From: a virus
IMG/VR virus record: IMGVR_UViG_3300044998_000239
Coordinates: 1-44,509 of that record
DNA: 44,509 bases
Reading direction: 5' to 3' (one strand)
Each line of letters starts with the position of its first letter. Positions within the stretch are counted from its first letter, which is position 1. The notes under the pieces were generated by a model. The model was not told the DNA's origin. It saw only the letters and a list, made by a program, of their open reading frames with translations, and did not search any database. Below are positions 24,201 to 33,145 of the stretch, piece by piece. Position numbers and translations under genes: made by a program.

Positions 24201-25268
24201 TTCTCTGATTTGAAAAAAATCTCTTGTGATAAAGATAACAAATCCCATTATTACATTAGCACCGTAACTGGTGATTATGGACAAGGACTAACAGGAAGCT
24301 TTTTTGACCAACAATATGTTTTAGGATCTACTGGACAAAACTTCTTTGTTTCTGCAAAGATAACAGAGCAAGGACAGGTGTTAGATTTATTCACAAATCC
24401 AGTTGGGATATTGGACAGAGATATGCAGATTCTTTCTTTCGAGAATTTGAATTCTGGACAGAACCTCATAACATATCAAACTGGTGCCACTGGTTTAACT
24501 GGATTTAATGTTGGATTCATTAAAACTAATATGGATGGTAAAAATCTAGATTCTGAAAATCTAGGATTATTTTATGGACCAGTAACTACTATTTCTGATT
24601 CATCGTCTAATGTGTTTTCGGCAGGTGTCAATTGGGGTGGAGTAACAGGTGGAACTGCATACATTAACGTTGGAGCAACATCAGGATTCAACTTCTTAAG
24701 TGAACAATACGTTCCGCAGCTCGGTTTGAATATGGGTAATATTATTTCTAGACCTGGATCGGGAGCTTGGACGTGGTGTGATGTACATTCGACTGATAAT
24801 CAAATGAAAATACCGCTCCTTTCTACGGTCATCTTCAATAATTACGCATCTAACATTTACGGAAAGCAAAATAACACTTGGGTATTAAGTAAAGCTGATA
24901 CTGGTGAGGAAATATTAAACGTAAAATCGACACCTTACTTTATTTTCACCTTTACTGAACCTGGATACTTTACCATTTATAATAAAGTCGAAGATGCAGC
25001 AGGAAATGTCTATGAGGCTTCTAGACCCGGATTTATAGAGGTAATTGATCATAAGGTTAAGAGACCTGATGATATAAAACCAGATTTTGTTGATTCAAAC
25101 GATTATGGATACCCTCAACTTCCGTTCTCTGCTAGAGATTATGAAGTGATGAGATTAAACAGAGATTTGGAAAGACAAGAAGCTGAAATTCTAGCAGCTA
25201 ACTCTACTCCATTTGGATCAGGAGTGGTTATACCAGGAAACCCTGATGCAACTTTCATATCGGAATAA
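21264..25268 (+). CDS. Giant virion protein with N-terminal beta-propeller (regulator-propeller-like) repeats, 1334 aa
   Basis: The N-terminal 350 residues contain propeller blades. The clearest is YCLSFDENENLWIGTDSGLS followed by FFNGEKFWNY (about residues 234-263), which matches the Reg_prop blade 'i..i..D.dGnlWigT..GL..y.g..w'. Further, weaker blades are FVWASGQDLRKYNGTSWEYY (18-37) and IDPEDKAWVGVA (residues about 58-69). The middle is long, beta-rich and carries several G-x-T-G loops (LLGATGPTGAP, YQTGATGP, TGATGLTG). Near the C-terminus a PKD-like strand set (FTEPGYFTIYNKVEDAAGNV, about 1230-1249) precedes a charged helix (YEVMRLNRDLERQEAEILAA). Reg_prop blades are best known from periplasmic sensors of Bacteroidota; in a virion protein they may serve as a binding scaffold. 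A tail-surface role is inferred. Confidence 0.55.
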   Translation: MPNSTLYINQISLDQEFFVWASGQDLRKYNGTSWEYYNGSNSAVPQASPYYLDTRSISIDPEDKAWVGVAQGPTAGFNETAVFWVNTKNVTEGKSWRFSDLGSFNQTQEISLVYACPFGDDIFAFSTPLNGVGGTGASAYTRIAGVTGGRLFHYLKETDQWKETATGYTWPHIYSIGTKGNKGTGYFYYLGTEEGLMVIPQGVLSTIELTNGEKYIQQASVYNTHTSGIISDKIYCLSFDENENLWIGTDSGLSFFNGEKFWNYPLNGPVTSIQSRPNGHVFYAKGDGELFQGTGIWHFNGTTHTQISSSNSSLKNNQVLQFEILEHNVVQGSRILHENSFWVLEYNYLSSLDYDLPHVYASSKYAGATGWNFTYYTPTGGGPDLPKVNKYTWTYPEWLVYDNEYLALKHPGLDPRNLFLTTKLHDIADGKAGEQAYWNNWPLPLYEELFKIDEFSLPAWDGQISITNGTQSNINITSSTVQEFQGKKKYYVSGTISPSAQNTETVVQFGFYSDSTPATLTAINPSINANLSTYNDTFSQGKTSFIVCYSEAGTVDSILPFKGNSTDIQSMCSSPDGNFIYVGGTFNRFIEIGDYLWSSSSDLLGATGPTGAPVGVTNRQFTLTGPTGSLPWIYPLSSSASTTISWTMTAVPGEFTNVTSGFSDFSFDGYPAGTIGTWETINAAYLNYFDSGSSDQSVFLNSAIVGSTIEISLTGFTTSSAYYRVDAAANNSGNSITYWLTYQTGATGPLEDYGSSLVTLNASFYKYNSNTFPYTVYQNSIQSDSSAFFVAKIGRDLGNTATFSGVTGDFNTGVRSSYRVNEFRHFPVIGNYNSATQNITIDASKYYLNVGFSNNSATNRYSTLKNLWTRNGDFPDAPTEFGSSTASNFISYMRLATENFSLIDVETTTASDPIYFKELQSSDSENSVLLTGVSNSSFSILGLNLINPVPSTSYPFYIITGQDSTGSTGAFINIGGTSAFSDLKKISCDKDNKSHYYISTVTGDYGQGLTGSFFDQQYVLGSTGQNFFVSAKITEQGQVLDLFTNPVGILDRDMQILSFENLNSGQNLITYQTGATGLTGFNVGFIKTNMDGKNLDSENLGLFYGPVTTISDSSSNVFSAGVNWGGVTGGTAYINVGATSGFNFLSEQYVPQLGLNMGNIISRPGSGAWTWCDVHSTDNQMKIPLLSTVIFNNYASNIYGKQNNTWVLSKADTGEEILNVKSTPYFIFTFTEPGYFTIYNKVEDAAGNVYEASRPGFIEVIDHKVKRPDDIKPDFVDSNDYGYPQLPFSARDYEVMRLNRDLERQEAEILAANSTPFGSGVVIPGNPDATFISE

Positions 25269-25272
25269 AAGA

Positions 25273-25308
25273 AAAAAGGCTAGATCGATTAACCAATCTA
25301 GCCTTTTT
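25273..25308. terminator. Bidirectional intrinsic terminator between convergent genes
   Basis: AAAAAGGCTAGAT (25273-25285) pairs perfectly with ATCTAGCCTTTTT (25296-25308) around a 10-nt loop. With A-run and T-run on opposite sides, it works in both directions. It lies just after the stop of the + strand gene (25268) and just before the end of the - strand phoH-like gene (25314). Confidence 0.92.
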
Positions 25309-25313
25309 GTTAT

Positions 25314-26081
25314 TTAATCCTTACTTGATTTGGGATTTTTTGATTCCCAATCATCAAAAGTTTCTTCGATAATTTTCACAATAGGATCTCTCACTATATC
25401 AGAAACAGAGAAACTTATAGTTCCTATATCTTCTTTGTTTTTGAATAGATCTACGACTAGTTCTAAAGCTGACATCTTTGAATTTTTGATGTCAATCTGC
25501 TTAGTGTCACCTGTAATTATCATTTTGGTATCGGTTCCTATCCTAGTCATAGTAGATCTCATATTCTTCTGAGTTATGTTTTGAGCCTCGTCTACTATTA
25601 TTATCGAGTTGTCTATCGATCTACCCCTGATGTACGCTAAAGGTAAAACCTCTATGTAGCCCTGATCCAGCATAAGCTGTGTCAGGCCTTCTCCTATAAG
25701 TTTATGAAAGTTGTCAAGGAAAGATATTGTAAATGGATACATCTTTTCTTTTAAATCCCCTTTTAGAAATCCAACTTCCTCGCCTTCCAAAACTGTTACA
25801 CTCTTAACTAGGATTATCTTTTTAAACCTCTGATCGTTCTTGAGTAATTTTAAAGCCTGAGCGCATGCTAAATAGGTTTTTCCAGTCCCTGCTGGACCCG
25901 AAGCAATAGTAATTTTGTTTTCAGTGATTAAATTGATAAGTTTTTTCTGGTTTTCGTTCTTAAACTTATAATCAATCTTAAGTTTTTGTAGGTCAAATCT
26001 TGACCCGTGATGATTTGGGTTTGATGAAGGGAACGTTTGGTAAAACTCTTCGTCTGTAATTTTCTTTTTTCTACTTGCCAT
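25314..26081 (-). CDS. phoH: PhoH-like P-loop ATPase
   Basis: From ATG at 26081 the product is 255 residues. An upstream in-frame GTG at 26114 would add 11 Lys-rich residues. Walker A is GPAGTGKT (62-69 from the ATG), the downstream PhoH motif VKSVTVLEGEEVGFLKGDLK lies at 92-111, Walker B is IIIVDEAQN (160-168), and a 'TGDTKQID' sensor-like element sits at 190-197. This set defines the PhoH family, RNA-helicase-related ATPases found in many large phages, often with unclear function (phosphate stress or RNA metabolism have been proposed). It is the only gene on the - strand here. It converges on the tail operon with a shared terminator and is divergent from the structural gene at 26325, so it probably has an independent, earlier promoter. 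Confidence 0.9.
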   Translation of the reverse strand: MASRKKKITDEEFYQTFPSSNPNHHGSRFDLQKLKIDYKFKNENQKKLINLITENKITIASGPAGTGKTYLACAQALKLLKNDQRFKKIILVKSVTVLEGEEVGFLKGDLKEKMYPFTISFLDNFHKLIGEGLTQLMLDQGYIEVLPLAYIRGRSIDNSIIIVDEAQNITQKNMRSTMTRIGTDTKMIITGDTKQIDIKNSKMSALELVVDLFKNKEDIGTISFSVSDIVRDPIVKIIEETFDDWESKNPKSSKD

Positions 26082-26283
26082 AGAGGTTTTTTTTGTTTTT
26101 TTGCTTCCAACCACAAAAATCCCGTGGTTTGGATGTATTTTAATGAATAATAAGGGGAATGTAATTTTTTTGGATTTTTTAGGAAATAAAATCCACCTTT
26201 TTGACTTAAATGAGTTGCTCCGGTATCGATATTACTCAGTTTAGTTTTTTTAGCTGTCATATTTAAGTGTTGTCGGAGACATT
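26082..26283. other. Divergent intergenic region between the phoH-like gene and the late gene block
   Basis: About 200 nt of very AT-rich sequence without a recognised gene. On the - strand it is open in one frame from 26299 (an ATG for MTAKKTK at about 26260) into the phoH-like gene, where A-runs of 6-8 nt occur at about 26083-26105. On the + strand it leads to the GATATATA motif at 26284. Promoters for both directions must lie here; no clear sigma70-type -35/-10 pair is visible for the - strand gene. Confidence 0.5.
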
Positions 26284-26299
26284 GATATATATATTTCAC
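26284..26299 (+). promoter_or_regulatory. Candidate phage late promoter (GATATATA motif)
   Basis: GATATATA at 26284-26291 (extended GATATATATATTTCAC) ends 34 nt before the ATG at 26325. It is the first position where + strand transcription can restart after the terminator at 25273-25308, which supports a promoter role. Confidence 0.5.
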
Positions 26300-26324
26300 T
26301 TAAAAAAGAAATAAAAGATATAAA

Positions 26325-27233
26325 ATGGCAACAGTAAACATTTCGGAAATTTTAGGCTCTGATTCAATCTCAGGATCGAGGGTTACTATTAATTCTAACT
26401 TTTTAATACTCCAAAACTGGATCAACGGATACGTTACAGTGTTTGGGGTAGACAGCGTCAATGGGATTTTGGATCTAACCTCAGCCTCTACCGGAAAGGT
26501 AGCTGCCAAAATAGGTTCTTTTGATGCTATTTCAGTTCCAACTACAGGTACACCAAAGGCCACCGTTAGTAGCTCTGGTGCTTCAGCCTTCGTTGATGTG
26601 CAAACCACAACTTTCACAGCATCTGGTTCTGTAACTTTAAATGGCTCAGTAACCTTTGGAACTAATTCTATCTTTACCGTTGGTGGTACTGCTAGTTTTA
26701 ATGGTCCTTTAAGTTCAAATAGCACCTTTACATTAGGTCCATTGGGTCACGTTATTAGCACTAACACTACGGCTGCTGGAGGAACAGGAACAGCATTTCC
26801 TGTAAATACCTCAGGTATTGGTGGCGGTGGATATTTAACCTCGGTTGATGCACCATATGCACTAACAGGTTTAGAAGATGTGATTTATGCTAATTGTGGA
26901 CCGACCGGATTCTATATGAAAGTCGTTGATGGAACCTCTCCTGTTGGTGGAACTTTACCTAACTTACCTCAGGGAAAAAGAATTACCATCGTAAACACCT
27001 CAGCTTCGGCCGGTTTTATCTATACCGGTGTTACTGGTAATGCAAGCAAATATTACACAGGATTTAACACCAGTGCAAATTATGGTGCATATTCAGCATC
27101 AGGTATAACAGTGGCTTCCGGTAAATCTTATAGATCATCTGTAACTTTACAATGGGAGCCTAGAGTTGGACAAGGTCAGGCAACACAAAATGGATCTTGG
27201 ATAGTTTTGAGTGCTACCAATATGACTGTCTAA
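26325..27233 (+). CDS. Small fibre-type virion protein, 302 aa
   Basis: A Gly/Ser/Thr-rich beta protein. The N-terminus (SRVTINSNFLILQNWINGY, residues 18-36) contains the 'iN.NF..l..wi' helix that also opens the three collagen-like proteins encoded at 38692-44044, so it may be the same virion-docking element. The middle is a run of short strands (VTLNGSVTFGTNSIFTVGGT) as in trimeric fibre shafts. The C-terminal 120 residues form a compact beta domain (LPQGKRITIVNTSASAGFIY ... RSSVTLQWEPRVGQGQATQN). No enzymatic motif is present. It starts the transcription unit downstream of the candidate promoter at 26284. Fibre or baseplate-decoration function is inferred. Confidence 0.5.
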   Translation: MATVNISEILGSDSISGSRVTINSNFLILQNWINGYVTVFGVDSVNGILDLTSASTGKVAAKIGSFDAISVPTTGTPKATVSSSGASAFVDVQTTTFTASGSVTLNGSVTFGTNSIFTVGGTASFNGPLSSNSTFTLGPLGHVISTNTTAAGGTGTAFPVNTSGIGGGGYLTSVDAPYALTGLEDVIYANCGPTGFYMKVVDGTSPVGGTLPNLPQGKRITIVNTSASAGFIYTGVTGNASKYYTGFNTSANYGAYSASGITVASGKSYRSSVTLQWEPRVGQGQATQNGSWIVLSATNMTV

Positions 27234-27258
27234 TTCGAAAAAATAAATCACAAAAGCA

Positions 27259-29460
27259 ATGGCAAAAACACCATTTATAAGACCTTTACAAGTTCAGGGT
27301 GGAACTTTTTACACGTTCACTTCGGCTGCTGAGGATCTTTCCTTTACGTTTAATAACTCTGTTAATAAGTTTAGATTCTCGAAATTCGCCCTTTTAAATA
27401 TTCCCAATATAGATAATAGTGCTTCAACTGATGATAATCTTATCAGATTAAATGGTCCAGATAGCGCATTTTTAGATTGGGCAAATGGAACTGGTCAAAT
27501 TATTACTGGTGATGCAAATGTTGATTTCTCACAGAGCTTTCAAAGTTACTGTCTTAATTTAGAATCAACAATAACTGGAACTGATGTATATGACTCTTCT
27601 CTAAAACAGAATATTTCGGAAAGAGTTTTTTTCAAGTGGCTTAAAGAGATAGGAGCTATTAGGTTTAAACCTGCAAGCTCTGCTCAGGTTTCCCCAGCGC
27701 TTAATCAAAACACTGTAACAATAGTAAATGATCTTCCAGTAACCCAAAAGAGATATGTTGAAGGCGACGCCGCTCCAGGAACTACTGGTTCTTATGGTAT
27801 GACCGGAGGAAATTATAATCGAGTCGTTCAATATATCGGAAATCTAGATATAGTAAATTCCGTTAAAAATTCAACCAACTCTTACTCCGAGGTTTACGTG
27901 TATATTCCAACAAAGGATGGAAACACTCCTTATGTTCTTTTCAAAAACATAGTCGATAAAAATTATTATCCTGACTATCAATGGACTAATAATCCATCAA
28001 ATCCTTTGAATGATGAATATCTTTTTGGAAGAGATTACACCGAAACAAATCCTAGCGGATTAACCACTTTAGCTATCTTTGATGATGATGTTTTAGGTCA
28101 ACCTGTAGCATCCTATTATGATACTGGTACACTTGGAGCGACTGCTTCTGGTAATTGGTATTCACCTAGAGACACTGCAAACACCTATTTCACAGAAGAC
28201 ATCTTCACAGATCCTTCTAATTACATACTTACAAAAACAGCTAATTCCAATACGTTACGCTATGTGAGAAGTAAGATGGATTCAATAGGAATTGACTTCG
28301 ATCCTAATTCATACCAAGAAATTCTCTCTAATGCAAATATAACTACTCTAGAAGAGTTTAACGCAACTGCTAACGCATCTGATTTCTCTTTCAACTGTAT
28401 TTTAATTTACTATGATGTTTACGATCCAGCAGAGCCATCTAATTCGGCAACGAATTTATATGGGGTTCTTTTCTTAGATGATGTAAACAGTTCAGGTGGT
28501 GAAGTTTATATTCCTAGACTTAATAAATACAGGCCAAATCCTGTTACTAAATTAAACGGAAACTCGTACGGATTTAAACTCAATTTGAAGTTTGATACCG
28601 ATATAGATCAGACTGGGGTTGAGCAAGCTATTAATGACTACTCTCCTTTCTCTCTATCCATGTTCATGGATGCTCTTAATGTTCTACAGGATGCCAGTGG
28701 TACTTTGAATAACGCTTCCGCTGATTTCATTGAATTGAGTAACAGAGTAACAGCCTTGGAGAATATCACTCTATCTTCATCGACTGCTTTGAATATGGAT
28801 AAGAGAATTTTAGCAATAGAAAAATCTCTAGCCGCTAATCAAGCTCTTTTCAATAACACACAATCAATCATGCAGATGATTGAACAGAATTATGATTTAA
28901 CGAGATCAATTCTCAATAATCAAACATCCGTTCAAATTTCATATGATCTGGATTTAATTAAGCAAGGTCCGGGTATTATTATCGATCGTACAGTTCCGAA
29001 TCAAGTAGGAATTATTAACGACAGCCAGGACTTTAACATCGGTGGTAATAATGGATATGGAACATTAACTCAGAACGGAAATAACGAAATCCCTTTAATA
29101 AGATATTCTAATTACTTTAAACACGTAAACGCTGGAATACCTTTAACTCTTACTGGAGATTTGACAATTAGAATTAATGATAGTTCTATACAATGGAAAA
29201 AAGGACAAAGATTTAGATTCTCTTTTGGAGATCAGGTTTATCTTGGAGATTTTATAATCACATTCTTAACGAATGCTAATGGATTATATCCTCTTACCAG
29301 TCCAAGTGGAACTCCATATTCGACCGTTATTACCTCGCTAGATGAATCAAGCTTTTCATCTTATGATCATAAACCAGTTTTCGATATAGTTTGTATCGAT
29401 GACGTTGCCTTGAAATTCCAGGTAGATATAGTAGGAAAAAGCTTAACCAACAATCAATAA
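27259..29460 (+). CDS. Virion structural protein with coiled coil, 733 aa
   Basis: I do not recognise the family. The N-terminal 170 residues are beta-rich (MAKTPFIRPLQVQGGTFYTF, then FRFSKFALLNIPNI). A Tyr/Asp-rich central domain follows. Residues about 480-560 carry heptad-like hydrophobic spacing (FIELSNRVTALENI, MDKRILAIEKSLAANQALFN), indicating a coiled coil, probably trimeric. After it, GPGIIIDRTVPNQVGIINDS (about 570-590) looks like the turn from coiled coil to beta structure seen in phage fibre and whisker proteins. The C-terminal 130 residues form a beta domain. It starts 25 nt after the preceding gene and ends 15 nt before the next. A position equivalent to T4 gp8-gp12 suggests a baseplate or short-fibre component, without closer assignment. 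Confidence 0.45.
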   Translation: MAKTPFIRPLQVQGGTFYTFTSAAEDLSFTFNNSVNKFRFSKFALLNIPNIDNSASTDDNLIRLNGPDSAFLDWANGTGQIITGDANVDFSQSFQSYCLNLESTITGTDVYDSSLKQNISERVFFKWLKEIGAIRFKPASSAQVSPALNQNTVTIVNDLPVTQKRYVEGDAAPGTTGSYGMTGGNYNRVVQYIGNLDIVNSVKNSTNSYSEVYVYIPTKDGNTPYVLFKNIVDKNYYPDYQWTNNPSNPLNDEYLFGRDYTETNPSGLTTLAIFDDDVLGQPVASYYDTGTLGATASGNWYSPRDTANTYFTEDIFTDPSNYILTKTANSNTLRYVRSKMDSIGIDFDPNSYQEILSNANITTLEEFNATANASDFSFNCILIYYDVYDPAEPSNSATNLYGVLFLDDVNSSGGEVYIPRLNKYRPNPVTKLNGNSYGFKLNLKFDTDIDQTGVEQAINDYSPFSLSMFMDALNVLQDASGTLNNASADFIELSNRVTALENITLSSSTALNMDKRILAIEKSLAANQALFNNTQSIMQMIEQNYDLTRSILNNQTSVQISYDLDLIKQGPGIIIDRTVPNQVGIINDSQDFNIGGNNGYGTLTQNGNNEIPLIRYSNYFKHVNAGIPLTLTGDLTIRINDSSIQWKKGQRFRFSFGDQVYLGDFIITFLTNANGLYPLTSPSGTPYSTVITSLDESSFSSYDHKPVFDIVCIDDVALKFQVDIVGKSLTNNQ

Positions 29461-29475
29461 TAAGAAAAAAGGAAA

Positions 29476-32400
29476 ATGTCAGGAACACAAAATTCGATAA
29501 GTTCATTAGTAGCACAGTTTCTAAGACTTCAAAAAAATGCTTTGGAAATTACCAATGGATTGAATGAGGTTGCAGTTTCAACGAATCAGACCGTATCAAT
29601 CGAAGTCTTAGATGAACAAGGTTTACCTAAAACGGTAAACATACCATCTTATGGGTACATTAGGGGTGAAATCCAAAGAATTGATAACAACATAAAATCT
29701 TTGGCTGGAATAGGCGAATCTTTTTCTACTGTTAGAAACGCGGATGGAACTTATTCACAGGTTTTCAAATCTGAACCACTCAAAGAACCAAAGAGAATAA
29801 CAAACTTAGCAGTACCGAGTACCTTTGATGTCAAAGATAACTGGTTCTTTGAAAGTTTCTTAAGTCCATTACTTTATGTTAATGTTGATGTAACTGGAAA
29901 AATTCCGGATGGTTCAGATAGAATCGTTGTTAAAAGAATTATAGCTAACACTACAACAGATCAGCAAAAGTTATATTTCGACCAAGAACTGAAAGGAAGA
30001 AACGATCTTTCATATGATCAATTTATCAATATACTTGATGGACAAGGTATTGGATATTTCACAGATGAAGACATCGTACAGCTTCCTTTAAGAACAATAA
30101 GATATGTTGGTGGATTTAGCGTTATCTCCTACTATGACGATGTCGTGAATTTGATCGATGCGAACGGAGCTCCTTATCAAGAGACCAGAAGAAATTATAA
30201 ACTGAATAAATTAACTTATACTGATACTCTTAGCAATGTAATTGACGGAAGATCTTTAAATGTTGGAGATAAAATTTCAACTCAGGACGGATCACAATAT
30301 CAAGTCACTTCAGTAGATAGAGATCAAGCTTCCATTCAAGCTAAATTAGTATCTGGGTTTCAACCGATTTTAATCGGAGCAAACAGCATACAAATTTCTT
30401 CAACCGATTTTGGTCCTAGATACGTTCAGGTTAATGTTGGATATGACGAAAGACAAGGTGTTTTCTTTAAACCTATCGATGATAATTTCAACATAGTAGC
30501 AGCTGTTTGGTCTACTGGTATAATTTTCTGGAGCAGTGCATTAACAACCAAAAATCAAAACGGAGAGGTAGTTACATTAGAAAATTACTACTTAACACAA
30601 GTAGCAGATTTAGGTAAGATTTTTCTAGGCGCAGCTAAAGAAAAGAAAGTTCCTGCTATTGAAGGTATTAAACCGAACGTCCCTGTAATTACCCAAGACA
30701 GCTTTAAAGTTGTTCAGATTAATAAACAGGTAACAGATTCTGTATCAATTACTGCTGTCTCTGATAAACTTGCAGCTAAAACTGCACTACAAAGTGAGAT
30801 TAAGTCTTTAGACGATGCAATCAACCAATCAAGATTGCAATTAAATACTGGATTATCTATAACTAATCAAGGTGCTGCAACGGTAGTTAACGTTAGCGAT
30901 AGCCCTGTATTAGGAGCTAACCTAACTCCAAACTCTGTAGTGTCTCAAAGAAACACCCCAATAGGTGTAAATACAGAGGCAGTAAAAGCTAATCTCAATA
31001 ACTTGATTGAGCAAAGAGTTAAAAAAGTGGATCTTTATAGCTCGTTGGTTACTGAAGTTAAAACTTTGGTTCAAGATGTTCCCCAAATAGTAACTCCTCC
31101 TAAGTATAGAGTGAGAGGTTTTTGGCCTTTCCCTACACCTAAAATTAGTCCTTCAACAGGTGCACAACAAGTTATCCAATTCTCTGTTAGATATAGATAT
31201 TTAAGCAACAGTGGAGCAGCACAGCCTTCCGAACAAATAGATTTCGTTGATAATGACGGAACTAAAAAGAATGCAGCTTTCTCTAATTGGACTGAATATA
31301 AAACAGACATTAGAAAAAAAGTATACGACACGAAAACTGGAACTTATGTTTGGGCTCCAGAAGACACTTCTAATGCCAATGTTCAAAACATAAATCAGCT
31401 CGATCTACCTATAACTAAGGGAGAAAGATTAGAAATCCAAGTTGCTGCTTTATCTGAAGCCGGATGGCCAGATAATCCTATTATGTCTGATTATTCTCCT
31501 TCTGTAATCGTATCATTCCCTGATAATCTAAGCGTAAATGGAATTGCTCCAGCTTTACAAACGAACCTTGAAGATTCTGCTGTAGCGAAAGTTCAAAGCA
31601 CACTTAACGCACAGGGATTACCTATACACTTGTCACAACAGTTCGTTTCTGGAGATAAGACATATTTCCATGATACAACCGGAATTGCCAGTGGATTCTA
31701 TACCAGTACAGGTACTGTTATAAATCTCTTTGACAAGCTGACAGATTTACAGAATCAGATTACTCAATTGAAATCTCAAATTGATCAAGCTAAAGGTATT
31801 CTTGAAGTTTATATTGTTGATTCGAACAACAACAAGATAAAGGTCTCTAGAGGCTCTACTATCAAGCTTAATGCTGGATTCTATAACGAGATATTCACAA
31901 ATCCTTTGAGTACTGATGCTGGTAAGATAGCTTCGATTACCTATAGTATTCAGCTTTATAATCCCAAAGCTTCACCTGTTGAGCTTGCCTCTACAGTTCC
32001 TGGAGGTTTAGAAACTAGAGTTCCTACGGATTTGACAACCATAAATGGATACAGTACAAACCTAAGATACGGTGACGGCCCAGTATCTATTACATCAGTT
32101 GTGCCTACCGATGTTACTGCTTCTACCAGTTTCATCCAGGCTCCACCTTACGCTTCAAGCTCTGCTTTTTCTCAATTCATTTACCCTAGATACAGAAACG
32201 TAGGATTTAATCAAGTTTTATATAATAATAACGGAACCGATTTATCTCAATCGTTTACTAACATTTATAGCAACTCTTACGCTTATAATGGTGTTTCTTC
32301 TGCACAGCAAATAAACTTTGGTGTTGCTGGAAGATACCCACAAAACGGTGGAATTTTCACACCTTATGATCCTACTAGATATGCTGATTATTTAACTGTT

Positions 32401-33120
32401 ACCGGAGGAACCGCAGCAGCAGTTTGGAGTGGTACATTCTCTGGAACAACCGGAGGTACACCAAACGGAAGTGGTTATCTTTCAGAATTCTGTATTCATA
32501 CAAGTCATCCATATCTTGTTTCGATCGGGTCGTCTTACTCGTTTACGAATTATGCGGATCTAGTTAAGCCATTCAACTCGAGCGGAGTTACTTATGCACC
32601 ATTCAGACACACGCAAACTTTCTGGGGTGACACAAGCTTACCTCTATATTGGGTACAACAGGCTTATAGAGGAGTGACTCAAGCTTTCCCTACTGGAGCG
32701 ACTGCAGACAGAAACGATAGAATGTATCCTGATAAATTAGGATTTTCTTCTAACGATGAGTACTTAATAGGTAAATTCTCTTGTGGAGCTTATCTTTACC
32801 TTGGACCTGTTACATTAAGTGCAGTACAGGTGCCAGGAACCACCTCTATGAGTGTAAGATACCTTGGAGACGGAGACACTAATGCGATAAACGTTCCTCT
32901 GATCTTCCAATTTAGAGCAGTTGATAAGTTAGGTTACATTGGTGGTTGGAGAAAGGCCGGAAACCTTTCGAATATTACCTATACAAAGAAGGTGGGTATT
33001 GATATTCAAGTCAAGAACGAAGACATATTCTCATTCGACGTTCAAGTAACGGGATCTTATCAAAACGATACATTAGTTGCACCAAACTTCGACAGCGGAG
33101 TTAAAGCACTTAATTTTTAA
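29476..33120 (+). CDS. Giant virion structural protein with FN3-like domain and coiled coil, 1214 aa
   Basis: The leader AAAAAAGGAAAATG has one of the few Shine-Dalgarno-like elements in the window. The N-terminal 70 residues are helical (SSLVAQFLRLQKNALEITNG). At residues about 535-690 a fibronectin-III-like stretch is visible: YRVRGFWPFPTPKISPSTGA, FSVRYRYLSNSGAAQPSEQI, then ITKGERLEIQVAALSEAGWP and SDYSPSVIVSFPDNL, matching the last strands of FN3 domains. A short coiled coil, LTDLQNQITQLKSQIDQAKG (about 757-776), follows. The C-terminal 400 residues are beta-rich with G-T-rich loops (FSGTTGGTPNG, FPTGATADR). No enzyme motif is seen. It lies between two other large structural genes and probably forms part of the outer baseplate or a fibre. 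Confidence 0.45.
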   Translation: MSGTQNSISSLVAQFLRLQKNALEITNGLNEVAVSTNQTVSIEVLDEQGLPKTVNIPSYGYIRGEIQRIDNNIKSLAGIGESFSTVRNADGTYSQVFKSEPLKEPKRITNLAVPSTFDVKDNWFFESFLSPLLYVNVDVTGKIPDGSDRIVVKRIIANTTTDQQKLYFDQELKGRNDLSYDQFINILDGQGIGYFTDEDIVQLPLRTIRYVGGFSVISYYDDVVNLIDANGAPYQETRRNYKLNKLTYTDTLSNVIDGRSLNVGDKISTQDGSQYQVTSVDRDQASIQAKLVSGFQPILIGANSIQISSTDFGPRYVQVNVGYDERQGVFFKPIDDNFNIVAAVWSTGIIFWSSALTTKNQNGEVVTLENYYLTQVADLGKIFLGAAKEKKVPAIEGIKPNVPVITQDSFKVVQINKQVTDSVSITAVSDKLAAKTALQSEIKSLDDAINQSRLQLNTGLSITNQGAATVVNVSDSPVLGANLTPNSVVSQRNTPIGVNTEAVKANLNNLIEQRVKKVDLYSSLVTEVKTLVQDVPQIVTPPKYRVRGFWPFPTPKISPSTGAQQVIQFSVRYRYLSNSGAAQPSEQIDFVDNDGTKKNAAFSNWTEYKTDIRKKVYDTKTGTYVWAPEDTSNANVQNINQLDLPITKGERLEIQVAALSEAGWPDNPIMSDYSPSVIVSFPDNLSVNGIAPALQTNLEDSAVAKVQSTLNAQGLPIHLSQQFVSGDKTYFHDTTGIASGFYTSTGTVINLFDKLTDLQNQITQLKSQIDQAKGILEVYIVDSNNNKIKVSRGSTIKLNAGFYNEIFTNPLSTDAGKIASITYSIQLYNPKASPVELASTVPGGLETRVPTDLTTINGYSTNLRYGDGPVSITSVVPTDVTASTSFIQAPPYASSSAFSQFIYPRYRNVGFNQVLYNNNGTDLSQSFTNIYSNSYAYNGVSSAQQINFGVAGRYPQNGGIFTPYDPTRYADYLTVTGGTAAAVWSGTFSGTTGGTPNGSGYLSEFCIHTSHPYLVSIGSSYSFTNYADLVKPFNSSGVTYAPFRHTQTFWGDTSLPLYWVQQAYRGVTQAFPTGATADRNDRMYPDKLGFSSNDEYLIGKFSCGAYLYLGPVTLSAVQVPGTTSMSVRYLGDGDTNAINVPLIFQFRAVDKLGYIGGWRKAGNLSNITYTKKVGIDIQVKNEDIFSFDVQVTGSYQNDTLVAPNFDSGVKALNF

Positions 33121-33145
33121 CAAAATAAAACTTGGACTATAATTT

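Noticed and set aside
26300-26725. A 141-codon - strand open frame opposite the small fibre gene
   Set aside because: It is fully antisense to a gene with good fibre-like composition, covers the candidate promoter region only partly, and has no recognisable motif.
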